Assembly (NCBI GenBank): GCA_003550325.1
Contig: QKWP01000629.1
Location: 85,631 to 149,630 of the forward strand
DNA: 64,000 nucleotides
Reading direction: 5' to 3'
Origin: Gigaspora rosea
Lineage: Eukaryota; Glomeromycota; Glomeromycetes; Diversisporales; Gigasporaceae
Shown here: positions 22,890 through 35,552 of the stretch, one piece after another
Layout of the letters: each line of letters opens with the position of its first letter
Position numbering within the stretch: position 1 is the first letter of the stretch
Position numbers and translations under genes: made by a program
Notes under the pieces: generated by a model
Seen by the model: only the letters and a program-made list of their open reading frames with translations
Database searches by the model: none
What the model was told of the DNA's origin: nothing

Positions 22890-25800
22890 CATTGAAGTCG
22901 ATACTTGAGTGATCTCTTTTTGATTCTTCTATTATTATAAAAAATATTAGTTATTGTATTTTAGGCTTCCAATTTTTGATTTTTCTAAAACTTACTAATA
23001 TGAGAAGTAAAATAGTAATTCGTTGATGCCAAGAATAAATAAAGTTGCTTGAACTATATATATTGTTGTAAAAATTTTATGATTTGTTGTAAAAAGTTTA
23101 TTGATGAAATGAAAAACTCATTTAATATCTTTTACTAATAAAAATTGGTTTTATTACGTATAGTCGTCTTAACGATAAACACAATTAATTTTAATACTTT
23201 GCGCTAAATAAAATTTATTCCTGATACTTTTTGACTCATTGATTGTGGCACTTGAGAGCGACCATAGTCAAATTTTCGCAATACTCAAAAGTGTAATGTT
23301 AAAAGTTTCTGTACATAATTCTTTAATATTGTACTTTATTTAGATAGGTCTGGCTTTCGTAAAATCATTGGTCATCTGTAAATATATGTCATCTGAATTT
23401 TATTGTGATTACAAACTACTTTTTTATGTAGCTCTATAAAGTTGTATAAATGTTATATAGAATTTTTATACAGATTTACAAATTCAATGTAGACATATAT
23501 AGTTAAATTTTTATAATTAATCTATTTAATACTTTTACTGTATTTATTTAATAAAGTTCAGACGCTAAAATTAATAAGACTTTTAGTAGTCATAAATAAA
23601 TAAAAGACAGTAAATAATTATATTATATTTACGAAGCGCCACCTTTACAATCAACATTCATTGCTTGTAGCTGAATTATGTTATAGCTTTATTTTTTATG
23701 AAAATTAATATCCAGATTGGAATTATCGAAGTTGGGCCAGCGTTAGTAATACCAGAAAACTAAGTCTATAGCTAATGAATGCGATGTAACTCTTCTGTAT
23801 AATTTTTGTTACACAAAAATATGCATGCGGACGGACGTGAAAATTTATCAAAATTACATTGTAGATACATACAATATAAGTTAACTAATGAGCTAATCAA
23901 AAAAGTAACAATTAATGTATTTTTGTACTACGTTGACTAAACATTAAATGCTATCCGGAGAATTTAACTTTCTATATTATTTAAGAGCATGGAGTTTTTT
24001 TCTTTCTTTAAAAAAATATACGCTTTACCATTTTTTGTTCTTGGTTACAATTATCAACATGGTATCGGTGTTAAGAAAGACGAAAAGAAGGCTTTTGATT
24101 ATAACATGAGAGCTGCTGAGTTAGGAAATTCAGAAGCGATGATTGGTGTTGGTATTTGTTATCATCATGGAATAGGAGTAGAAATAAATTACCAGAAAGC
24201 ATTTGAATATTATAAGAGATCTGCTGATTTGGATAATGCCAAAGGAATGTGTAATGTTGGTGTTTGTTACGGTGATGGAATGGGAGTTGATAAAGATTAT
24301 AGTAAAGCATTTGAATACTATGAAAAAGCTGTTAATATGGGCGTTAATTGAGTAATGCATAGTATTGCACTTTGTTATCGAAATGGTATTGGAACAAAAA
24401 AAGATATTCAGAAGGCAAATTATTGGTTCAGAAAATACAGAAGTTATTTGAAAACTAATAAACCTCCAAATCATGTCAATCCTGAACTTAAGAAAATATT
24501 AGACGATAAGAGATTTAAATTATCTTGGATTAATTATGAAGAGTTCAGAGATATCGAGTTATTGGGTCGAGGAGGATTCGCAACTGTATATAGTGCAACT
24601 TGGGTTGATAGTATTAATGATATGTATTGGCCTGTTGCACTTAAAGTTATTCATAATTCGAAAATATGCAAGAATTCATCCAGGAAATGACGAATTATTG
24701 TGAAATTGGTTACGTAAATCCTTCATTCTTGAACTGTAATGGAGTGTCAAGAAATGATTATGGTGATTATATTATTGTTATGCAGATTGAACCAAAAGGT
24801 TCGTTACGACAAAATCTTGTACACGTATCAAAATTGAAATGGAAAGATAAGTTGAGTCTCTTATATTATATAGCTTTGGATCTCGAGTTGATTCATTCGC
24901 AAGAACTCATTCACAGAGACTTACACAGCGGAAACGTTTTACAACATTTTAGTATGTGCGAAGCATATATCACTGATCTTGGGCTTTCTAAAAAAGAAAA
25001 TGAAGGAAAAATTTGTGGAATTTTACCGTTTATAGCACCTGAAGTTTTGGTAGGTCAACCGTATTCTCAAGCATCAGATATTTACAGTCTTGGAGTAATC
25101 GCGACAGAGAATTTCGAGCGGACAAAGAGCATTTGATGGAATTCCTTTTGATGATTATCTTGTATCACAAATCATTGGTGGATCAAGACCAAAATGCTTA
25201 GGACCAGATTGTTATATTAAACTAGCTATGAAATGTATGGATAAAGATTTTGGTATCCGACCTACTGCAACTGAAATTATTGAAATAATTACTCGATGGT
25301 TGGATGAAATAGATCAGGAAGATGATAATGAAATTAAAAAACAAATTTTGGAAGTCAATGAGATTAAACCCGAACTTATTAAATCAAATACATTCACAGG
25401 ATATGTATACTAGCAAGTTATACGATACGAAAAAAATTTCAGAATATATCAGTAAACAGATTATAAGTAAAGTCTCAAACTTATATTTAAATTAAATTAT
25501 ATATGTATATGTTTATGTAAGTTGTTTAAGAAGTGGCAGAAATAATAAATTTTCATAGTCATCAAAACGTTCTACAAAATCTAATCCCGGTATATTACAG
25601 AGATAAATATTTTCTTTTACTTTCTATAAGTTATTCTTACCATTTGAATTTTCTTGAAAATAAAAACCTTTATAATCAACTTTTTCTGCATTAAAAATTC
25701 GATCTCAAGATCCTTTGAAATATGTACTTCTAATCACGATCTAGAAAATATGTACTTCTGATCACGATCCAGAAACTGTGTTTAAAAGATGATTGTTTAA

Positions 25801-27050
25801 AAGACATTACTGGGATCAAGTTTCTTTGTATCTTTTAAGGAAAAGGTAGTAATTTGCAAAGATACTAATTGCATTAATGCAATATAAAATGACTTTACTC
25901 GGCATTTTTTAAATAAATTTGTTTTTAAAAAGATTATACAAGTTATTTTATTTAAGAAATCATAGTAGTATATCGACTTTTATTTTAAAAATCAAGCAAT
26001 AAAGTACTGTACATCTAATTAATATGGCAGATAGTAAAATAAATTAATTTGTTCTAATTTTGATTTGGTGTCAATTAATTTGCTTGAAAAACTTGCTATG
26101 AGGAAAGTCTATTAATTTTATTTTCAATATTGGAATAATCACATTTACTGATTGAAGTTTTTTTTTGTTCATACTTATATCTTCGTTCTTCACAATATAA
26201 TTATTGCTTATCGTTACTACTATCTACTCAACTTCTGACGTTTCTGGTCACTTTAAGGCATCAGAACCTATTCTCTCGCTTGTTAACTCAGGTGTTTAAT
26301 ATTCTTAAACTAAATATTTTTCATTTTTAGTATCATAATACGTGTAAGAGTGTTTCCCTATAGTTATTTTATATCTGCTACTGTTGTGCATTCTTATATG
26401 TTATTGATAACCTGATAATCCTGATAACCTTAGGTTTACGTCCCTAAGTTTACGTTAAAAGATTTTAACTGCTATTTAGGTCTATGATCCAATTTATAAC
26501 CCCAATCACCGAAATATGATCGCATGAATTACATATGATGAGTTCAAAATTATAATTTATTTGAAAGCTAATTACCAATGCTTACTTAATGTTACGCAAG
26601 AATGGCTAATTTACATCTTATCAGAAGGAATAAAATATTATGCGTTTGTGAGTATAGAACATGAATTTACTTTATAAGTTTCAATAAGGAACTGAATTAT
26701 TTAACGCATATAATAAGAACATGCACCTAGAGAACATGCGTTTAGAAGGTGTAAACTTTAAACTAAATTATCGTAAATATTCATGTTATGTAATGATAAC
26801 TGATAAATTTCGATAACTATGTTTAAATCTTATTTTTTCATTAATGTATAAATTTTATTCAATTTTTTTTCTGATTAGTCAGATTTATTATTAATACAAG
26901 AAAACAAATTAGAAATATAAAGAATACAAAAGCAGAAACTTTTATAATATAAATATCAATGGTCTTTAAAAAATAAAAGCATATAACAAATGCTGATGAA
27001 AAAGATGATGTTGATGTGAACAAAATATAAATGTAAATCTTAAATATTCA
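22890..27050 (+). repeat. Segmental duplication, copy B (Sel1-kinase)
   Basis: Matches copies A and C in the upstream block ('gtgatctctttttgattcttct', 'gataaacacaatt'), the gene and the downstream block. The upstream end is shorter than in A and C and lies just after the hAT-like element ending at 22747. Confidence 0.8.
23989..25495 (+). pseudogene. Sel1-repeat / TKL-type kinase gene, copy B
   Basis: The ATG at 23989 starts a short hydrophobic segment, then at least three clear Sel1 repeats (YNYQHGIGVKKDEKKAF; AELGNSEAMIGVGICYHHG; AKGMCNVGVCYGDG). It is broken by an in-frame TGA at 24349, where A and C have a Lys or Asn codon; a 4-bp deletion near 24658; a 1-bp insertion near 25109; and a 1-bp insertion near 25381. 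Kinase motifs can still be read across frames: GRGGFATV, VALKV, HRDLHSGN, DLG, APE. The C-terminal serine-rich tail is also partly deleted. With four lesions this is the most decayed of the three. The parent family is expanded in arbuscular mycorrhizal fungi; the substrates are unknown. Confidence 0.88.
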
Positions 27051-27071
27051 GCGTACGTACGCACTTATGAC

Positions 27072-27194
27072 TATAGATGCCTGGCGAAACTAATTTTGCC
27101 TTGACGAAATGACGAAACCATAAGTTTCGTCAAGTTTCGTCAATGACGAAACTTATGGTTTCGTCAGGTTTCGTCATTTCGTCAGGCATCACTA
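27072..27194. mobile_element. 123-bp palindromic hAT MITE
   Basis: Flanked by cttatgac at 27064-27071 and 27195-27202 (8-bp TSD). The left end is TATAGATGCCTGGCG and the right end read inward is TAGTGATGCCTGACG. The interior is made of 'gacgaaa'/'tttcgtc' inverted motifs, so the whole element can fold back. Confidence 0.85.
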
Positions 27195-27202
27195 CTTATG
27201 AC

Positions 27203-28949
27203 GTATGTACGCATATACAGTAGATCATGTGACATTCAATTCATATAAATTATTTATAACAATACCATTAAAATTTCTGTCAACAGGGCGTTTTCAAAGC
27301 AGCAACGTCGGATCTAGTACCTCTTTATTTAGTAATATATTTTCACAATTTAGTCTAAAACGGTACAGAGTATAATACGCTTATAAATACCAATCAGCCT
27401 ATAATGTTGTATAATATATTTGCTAATATATCTATCACAAGGTATTTAAATGACATTGTTTTTTTTTAAAAAAAAAAAATGGGAAGCTCTTTTTTTTTGA
27501 AGTTAAACTTTAACTTTTCAGTAGATAATTATTATTACTCTATTAATTTATATATACTTGATTTAAATTTTGATAACAATTGAGTAAAGTAATTAATTTC
27601 ATGAATATTTTTAAAATATGATAAATAAATAAATTGAAAATATTAAAAAGTTAACGAGCTAAAATATTAAATATCATTCTCATGATTAATTTGCAGCTAT
27701 ATTTCATATTAATTAGACACCTTTAAACGTTATTGACAACCGAAACAATAAACCTTTGACGGGCATATGATGCAACAATTTATCAATTCTGAGTTGGCAT
27801 TTTATCGATTAGGTTATCAGCAACTTTATTAGTTGTTCAACGAATGATGAAAACAGGCATTAAAGCAAATAATTAATATGTTAAATTTCATGGCTTACAT
27901 AAAAAATCGAAAATAGTGCTCGGCTAATTCCAAAAAAGCCCGATTTTGATCCACAGTATTGCTTGAATCATATTAAATTTATATTATATAAAATCCGAGA
28001 AAGATTAAAAGCGTTTAAGCTAACACATGAATGGTGAGTCAAAAGTAGAATTATGTTGTTACAGTATAACAAGAAATAATTAATGACCAAAATAATTAAA
28101 GTGCAATGTTTAAATTTTCATAGAACATTGTCTTTAGAATGCGTACAAGTTAAAAAAAAAAATATAAAAAAAGGTTAATAACAAGACATTTATCTAACAA
28201 ATTTTATATCAAATGCATAGAAAATTAAAATTTTAAAAATGGAGATAAATTCATAGCTCGTAAATTTTATCAAGCAACAAGATCGTGCTTAGCCATTGTA
28301 CTGTAGCGATATTTAATCAGACAATTGTTGATGATAAATAGTATTTTCGCAATGTGATTAATTTACGATCGTGTTGATGTACAATTAAAACATTGATTAC
28401 AATCGATGCTTGAGCAAACTTTTTTATTATTATCACCATTTAACGATTATTGCTTTTACATAATTGAAAATGATGTAATCTATGACAATTACAAACTTTG
28501 GTTCTTTTCCAGAATTAATAACACAATACAAAAACGTGCCTTTTTATTGCAACGCAGATTTTTAACGTAAGTAATAATGTAATAATTCGTCGACGTTGGT
28601 ATCGATAATAATAATGTAAAAGAATGAAAACTACTTTAACAATTATTTTTTTCTTACCAATCAATGAAAATATTCGACCAATAAGCGCAATTCCATGAAA
28701 AAAAGGCAATCCCTTGTTGATCTACACCTTATGCCTGTATGCTAGCTAACAAAATTTTTTATTCTGACGTTTAACCTTTCAACAAGCGTTTTACTCATTA
28801 GAATAATCAATACAATCAATACAATTGATCGTGGATTTATAATTAAAATTTACTCTCGGACCTGTTTCAAAGATTGACTAACATCTATAGATCGTTCTCA
28901 AGCGTCAATCTCAATGTAATAGTGCTCAAGCATAAATACATTACATAAA
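27203..28949. other. Intergenic, no gene seen
   Basis: AT-rich with homopolymer runs near 27460-27500. The minus-strand 64-codon frame at 28515-28709 has no recognised feature and is probably chance. Confidence 0.5.
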
Positions 28950-31900
28950 ACTTTTGTGAAATTTCGAATATGTAATTTTGACGTTTTAAATCTTCTCAAG
29001 CAACATTTTCGATTTGATTAGTGAGTGATCGTACTAGCTATGGTCAATCCAAATAAGCAATGAAATCGATATTAAGAGTTCCTTTTTGATTCTTCTATTA
29101 TTACAAAAATATTCGTTATTGTAGTTTGGGATTCCCGATTTTTGATTTTTCTTAAAAACTTACTAATATGAGAAGTAAAATAGTAAATTCGTTGATTCCA
29201 AGAATAAACAAAGTTGCTTGAACGATATCTATTGTTGTAAAATTTTTGTGGTTTGTTGTAAAAAGGCTATTGGTTGAAATGAAAAACTCATTGAATATCT
29301 TTTACTAATAAAAATTGGGTTTATTACGTATTATCGTCTTAACGATAAACACACTTAATTAACTTTAAATAGTTTGCATTAAATAAAATTTATTCCCGAT
29401 ACTTTTTGATTAATTCATTGTGGCACTTGAGAGCGACCATAGTCAAATTTTCGCAATGCTCAACTAATATTTTGTGGGTGTAATGTTAAAAGTTTCTGTA
29501 CCTAATTATGTAGTCTAGTTTTGAACTATACCAATATTGTACATTATTTAGATAGGTCCAGCTTTCGTAAAATCATTGTCACCTGTATATAAATATGTTA
29601 TTTTGAATTTTACTGTCATCACAAAGTACTTTATTACGTAGCTCTACAAAGTTGAATGAACGCTATATTGAATTTTTATACAGATTTACAAACTCAATGT
29701 AGACTTATATGATTAAATTTTTATATATAATCTGATTTAATACTTCACATATAATCTGATTTAATACTTCACTTTATTATTTAATAAAGTTCTGAGCATT
29801 AAAATTGCTATTTAAGACTTAAATAAAAAAAGATAGTAAATAACGATATTATATTTACGAAGCACCACCTTTACAATTACCATTCATTGTTTGTAGCTGA
29901 ATTACGTTATAGCTTTATTTTTTATGACAATAAATATCCAAATTGGAATTATCGAAGTTGGGCTGGCATTGGCCCTAGCAATAGCTGCTAATGAATGCGG
30001 TGTAACTTCATCTGTATAATTTGGCTTCTGTTACACAAAAATATGCATGTGAAATTTTTTCAAAATTACATTTTTGATACGAACAATATAAGTCAACTAA
30101 TGAGCTAATCAAAAAAGTAACAATTAATGTATTTTTGTACTACGTTGACTAAATGTTAAAGAATTTGAATTTTTTTGTTTCTTTAAAAAAATGGGCTCTG
30201 AACAACTTCATGAACTTGGTTACAATTATCAACATGGTATCGGTGTTAAGAAAGACGAAAAGAAGGCTTTTGATTATTACATGAGATCTGCTGAGTTAGG
30301 AAATTCAGAAGCGATGATTGATGTTGGTATTTGTTATGATGAAGGAATTGGAATAGAAATAAGTTACCAGAAAGCATTTGAATATTATAAGAGATCTGCT
30401 GATTTGGATAATGCTAAAGGAATGTGTAATGTTGGTTTTTGTTATGGTGATGGAAGGGGGGTTGATCAAGATTATTATAAAGCATTTGAATACTTTGAAA
30501 AAGCTGCTAATATGGGTGATAAAGTTGCAATGAGTAATATTGCTCGATATTATCGAAATGGTATCGGTACAAAGAAAGATATTCAGAAGGCAAATTATTG
30601 GTTCAAAAAATATAGAAGTCTTTTGAAAACTAATAAATCACCAGATCACATCAATCCTGAACTTAAGAAAATATTAGACGATGAAAGGTTTAAATTATCT
30701 TGGATTGATTATGATGAGTTAAGAATTATCAAGGAATGGGGAAAAGGAGGATTTGCGACTGTATATTGGGCAACATGGGTTGATAAAATTAATAATATGT
30801 GGTGGCATGTTGCACTTAAAGTAATTCATGATTCAAACGAAAATATGCAAGAATTCATCCAGGAATTGACAAATTATTGTGAAATTGGTTACGTAAATCC
30901 TTCATTCTTGAACTGTTTTGGAGTGTCAAGTAATGATTATGGTGATTATATTATTGTCATGCAGATTGCACCAAAAGGTTCGTTGCGCCAAAATCTTGTA
31001 CAAGTATCACAATTGGAATGGAAAGATAAGTTGAGTCTCTTGTATTATATAGCTTTGGATCTTGAGTCGATTCATTCGCAAGAACTCGTCCACAGAGACT
31101 TACACAGCGGAAACATTTTGCAACATTATAGTTTGCACGATGCATAACATATATCACCGATCTTGGGCTTTCTAAAAAAGAAAAGGAAGGAAAAATTTGT
31201 GGAATTCTACCGTATATTGCACCTGAAGTTTTGGTAGGTCAACCGTATACTCAAGCATCAGATATTTACAGTCTTGGAGTAATCGCGACAGAAATTTCGA
31301 ATGGACAAAGAGCATTTGATGGAATTCCATTTGATGATTATCTTGTATCAAAAATCATTGGTGGATTAAGACCAGAATGTTTAGAATCAGATTGTTATAT
31401 TAAATTAGCTATGAGATGTATGGATATAGATTTTGGTAACCGGCCTACTGCAACTGAAATTATTGAAATAATTACTCGATGGTTGGATGAAATAGATCAG
31501 GAAGATGATCATGAAATTAAAAAACAAATTTTGGAAGCCAATGAGATTAAACCTGAACCGATTAATCAAATACATTCACAGGAAATGTATACTAGCAAGG
31601 TATATGATACGAAAAAATTTTCCAAATATATTAGTAAATCGATGAGTATTGTAGAAATCTCGAGCAATTTCTCAAATTTAGATTTAGATTAAATTATTTA
31701 AAATATGAGTTTATGTAATTTACGTTTAGGAAGGGGCAACTATAATAAATTTTCATAGTATCAAATCTTTCTACATATTTAATTCCGGTATATTACAGAG
31801 ATAAATATTTTCTTTTACTTTCTAAAAATTTTTCTTATCATTTGTATTCTAAATGGATTTTCTTGAAAATTAAAAATCTTTTTAATAACATTTTTTTGCA

Positions 31901-33400
31901 TATAAATTCTATCTCAAGAATCCTTTGAAATCTATACTTCTAATTATGATCTAGAAAACTGCGTTTAAAAGATAATTGTTTAAAAGACAATAACTGATAA
32001 CTGGGATCAAGTTTCTTTGTAGCTTTTAAATAAAAAGTCGTAATTTGCAAAGATACTAATTGTATCAATGCAATGTAATATGACTTTATCCAGCATTTTT
32101 AAATAAATTTGTTTTTAAAAAAGATTGATACTTTTAATAGCATAATAATAGCAGTTTATCGTTTTTAATTTTAAAATCAAATATTAAAGTACAATGCATA
32201 GAATTATTATGACCGATAGTAAAATATATTAATTGTTCTAAATTTGATTTAGCATCGATTTATTGGCTTGAAATTTATTATGAGGAAAATCTATTAATTT
32301 TAGTTCAATATAGGAATTATCTCGTCTATTGATTGAAATTTTTTTTTATTCTTACATCTTCGTTCCTCACAATATAATTATTTGTCCATTGTTAATACCA
32401 TCTACTCAACTTCAGATTTTTCTGGTCACTTTAAAGTATCGGGTCCTATACCCCGCTTGCCAACTCAGGTATGCAAAATTCATTTAATATTCTTAAAAAT
32501 AAATATGGTTCATTTTAGTATCGTAATAAGAGGGTTTTCCTATAGATATTTCATATCTGCAGCTGTTGTCAATTTTTATTTGTTATGGATAACCCTGACA
32601 GTCCTAGGTTTAAATGATTTTAAATCTATGATCCGAATTAAACCCCAATCACCGAAAATATGATCACAGGAATCACATATGATGTGTGTTCAAAATTACA
32701 AATTACTTGATAACTAATTTACTGAAGCTTTGCTGCAAAATTACATAAAGATATACACAAAATTCATAATTTACATTCCATCTGAAGCAATAAAATTTTC
32801 TGCGTTTGTGAGTATAGAACCTGGATTTAATTTACAATCTTCAATAAGGAACCGAGTTGTTTGGTGCATGTAAAAAAGAACATGCACCTAGAGAACATGC
32901 GTTTAAAAGGTTAAACTTCACAATAGTATAAACTGTAAATGCTCAAATGCTCGTAAATACTCGCGTTATGCAATGATAAATCTCAATAATGCGTTGAATC
33001 TTATTTTTCATTCATGCATTATTTTATTCAATTTTTTTTTTTTTTAGAATTATTATGAAATATAGGACAATGAAATTAGAATTTAAAGAATTCAAACGAA
33101 GTAAATCTATTTATAATATAAAGAATCAAAGATCTTTAAAAAATAAAAGTATATTACTAATGCAGAGAATCGTTCATTGAAGCTATAAAATTTCAAAAAG
33201 AGAAGAAAATAGTATTATATAACGTATCAAACGTATACAACAAGTGATTCCCACGACTTTTTTTTTGGTTTAAATTGGATATATACAGTATTTAAATTTC
33301 TAAATGCAGTACACCGGTAAGCATGGTTTGTGTCGATATCTGGCATAATATATTATTTGAATAAATATAAATGCAAATGTTAAATGTTCAGATGTGTATA
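28950..33400 (+). repeat. Segmental duplication, copy C (Sel1-kinase)
   Basis: Begins with the same 'agtgagtgatcgtact' block as copy A and follows A and B through the gene and about 1.6 kb of 3' flank. It is interrupted at about 33453 by the hAT element. Confidence 0.8.
30191..31692 (+). pseudogene. Sel1-repeat / TKL-type kinase gene, copy C (one lesion)
   Basis: The best preserved copy. The ATG at 30191 is followed by four Sel1 repeats (residues about 8-145), a linker, then a kinase domain: GKGGFATV at 184-191, the ATP-binding Lys of VALK at 210, GSLRQNL, and HRDLHSGN at 301-308 (catalytic Asp 303). A 5-bp insertion near 31146-31151 creates a TAA just before the DLG motif. The rest (APE, DIYSLGV, IxRWLDEIDQ tail, stop at 31690-31692) continues in another frame from about 31150. 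The likely role of an intact relative is a cytoplasmic Ser/Thr kinase recruited to partners by its Sel1 solenoid. Unlike A and B the N-terminus lacks the phenylalanine-rich segment. Confidence 0.88.
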
Positions 33401-34011
33401 CTTACGTGCAAAGAATATACAATAGATTATGCGGCCTTCAATTAATTTTAACTAGTGCTCCGAACGGGTCGGGTCGGGTCGGGTTGAATAACTTTCGGGT
33501 TAGCACTTCAACCCAACCCGAACCCGACCCGAACCCGACCCGAAACTTTGTCAAAGGTGATATCAAATTTTGATCTTTCGCTCTCTCTACTAATTTATTT
33601 TTTATTTTTTATATTAAATTTTTAATTTTATTTTAAGTTGAATTATTTAATTTATTATTATAGCATATTAAATAAATTTAAGATTAATATATAGTAGTGC
33701 TTTTTATTATTTTATTTTAAAATTTAAGTAAATTATTAATTTATCTATATAAATATAATATAATATAATCATGTTTTTTTTATTAATTTAGAATATTAAT
33801 TTATTTTTATTATATTTTTTAAAAAATAGTTATATTAAATAATACTTGTAATACTAATATTATAGTTACATATAAAATTAATATATATAGATTATTATTA
33901 AAACAATAAACAAAAAAATTATAAATTTCTTTAGTTTAAAGTTAGAGTCTAAGCTATTATTAGAATTAAAAATTTTTTATTTTATAATACTGATCTTTAT
34001 ATTAGTGCGAA

Positions 34012-34465
34012 TCAACAGGAGAGACCGTCCCAAATTAGGAAATAGTCAGAACGATCATTACACAATTCATTAAAGTTTTTTTATACAGTTTACAATAATC
34101 TTTTCGTGAGGTCATCGTGGCTTATTCGCATTATGAAACGTGATCAAATTAGTACAAACTTGTGACTTTCATATTATACTTTAATAAAATAGTTGGATTC
34201 AAGAGGATTCACCAGATATTTATATTATAACTTATAAATACAGAAATTGTAATATAAATATCCACGATCCTCTTGAATCCAACTATTTTATTAAAGTATG
34301 ATATGAAAGCCACAAGTTTATATACTAAGTTGATCATGTTTCATAATGCGAATAAGTCACGATGACCTCATGAAAAGAGTATTGTAAACTGTATAAAAAA
34401 ACTTTAATGAATTGTGTAATGATCATCCTAACTATTTCCTAATTTGGGATGGTCTCTCCTGTTGA
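34012..34465. mobile_element. 454-bp fold-back element
   Basis: Two arms of over 200 bp that are nearly exact reverse complements, beginning TCAACAGGAGAGACC and ending GGTCTCTCCTGTTGA, with a short AT core near 34225. It is flanked by gcgaa at 34007-34011 and 34466-34470 (5-bp TSD). No coding capacity. It is nested within the 3' non-coding part of the hAT element. Confidence 0.85.
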
Positions 34466-34469
34466 GCGA

Positions 34470-34820
34470 ATCTATTTGTCATCGGCGGTGACAGTCACCA
34501 AGTTGCAATTGACCAATCACATCACGGGATCAGGTGTAACGTTTATATAATCCAAAAGTGAAGAAAACATCAAAAATTCATGATAGCATAAAACTTTACC
34601 TATAAAATTACCTTTTGTGTTCTAATTAAAAAAATTTCTTGTGAAATTTTACTATATAATATTCTCAACCCCAACCCTAACTCAAACTATTTCTGACTCT
34701 AATGACAATTAACTTCTAATCCTAACCCTAATGACAATTAACTTTAGTATTTGTTTTGATCCTGTAACACAATCTGGTTGGTTATTTGTAATCCAGTGAC
34801 TGTTACTGCCACTGACAACT
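34470..34820. mobile_element. MITE next to the fold-back element
   Basis: The left end reads TGTCATCGGCGGTGACAGTCAC and the right read inward TGTCAGTGGCAGTAACAGTCAC, an inverted repeat of over 20 bp that may extend outward to 'aatcta'. The interior shares 'gatcaggtgtaac' and 'cctaaccctaa' with 18747-19089. The TSD is unclear. Confidence 0.65.
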
Positions 34821-35552
34821 AGATTATTTCTATTATACTATATTTGTATAATTTATTAAATAATATAATTATAATATTAATACTAGTATAATTTAGTAAA
34901 ACTATTAAAAAATTTTATTATATTTAATTTAAAATTAGACTTATTTAAATTATTATTAAATATAACTAATTTTAATATCTAGTTAATTAACTGCTCTATT
35001 ATTCAAATAAATTGGTTTAATATTAGAGTTAGAGTAAGGCCTATATTAGAGTTAGAATGTGTTATTATATGTAAAACTAGATGTTAAAAATTTTTACTTA
35101 AAAGTCTAAAGCTAATTTTATAATAAATTTTAAGATATTTACAATTTTTAATATTTTCTTAAATTTTATAAATAAATTTATTATTTTGTTATACAAGATT
35201 CTGTATTTGATTAGTAAATTATATAGAGTAATTAAATTACTAAGGAGATAAATTAGCAACATTTATTATTATTATAGTATAAAATAATTTTAATTTAAAT
35301 AATATAAAAATTTTATTAATAAATATATAGTATTAAAATAAAAATATTAATAAATATTTATTCATTTTCAAATTTTAAATAAAATATAAATTTATTTATA
35401 TAAATAAATAAAAGATAAAATAATAATATAATATAATATAATATTTAAATAAAAATTAATAGGAAAAAAGTTTGAATTTACAAACTAAAAAAAACCTATT
35501 ACTAATAATAAATATTAATATATAAATAAAATTTAAATAGATTTTTAAAAAT

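Noticed and set aside
24071..24474. Minus-strand ORFs over kinase copy B
   Set aside because: Shadows of the Sel1 coding strand.
34660..34740. Telomere-like CCCTAA segments
   Set aside because: Only a few degenerate units inside a MITE, not a telomeric tract.
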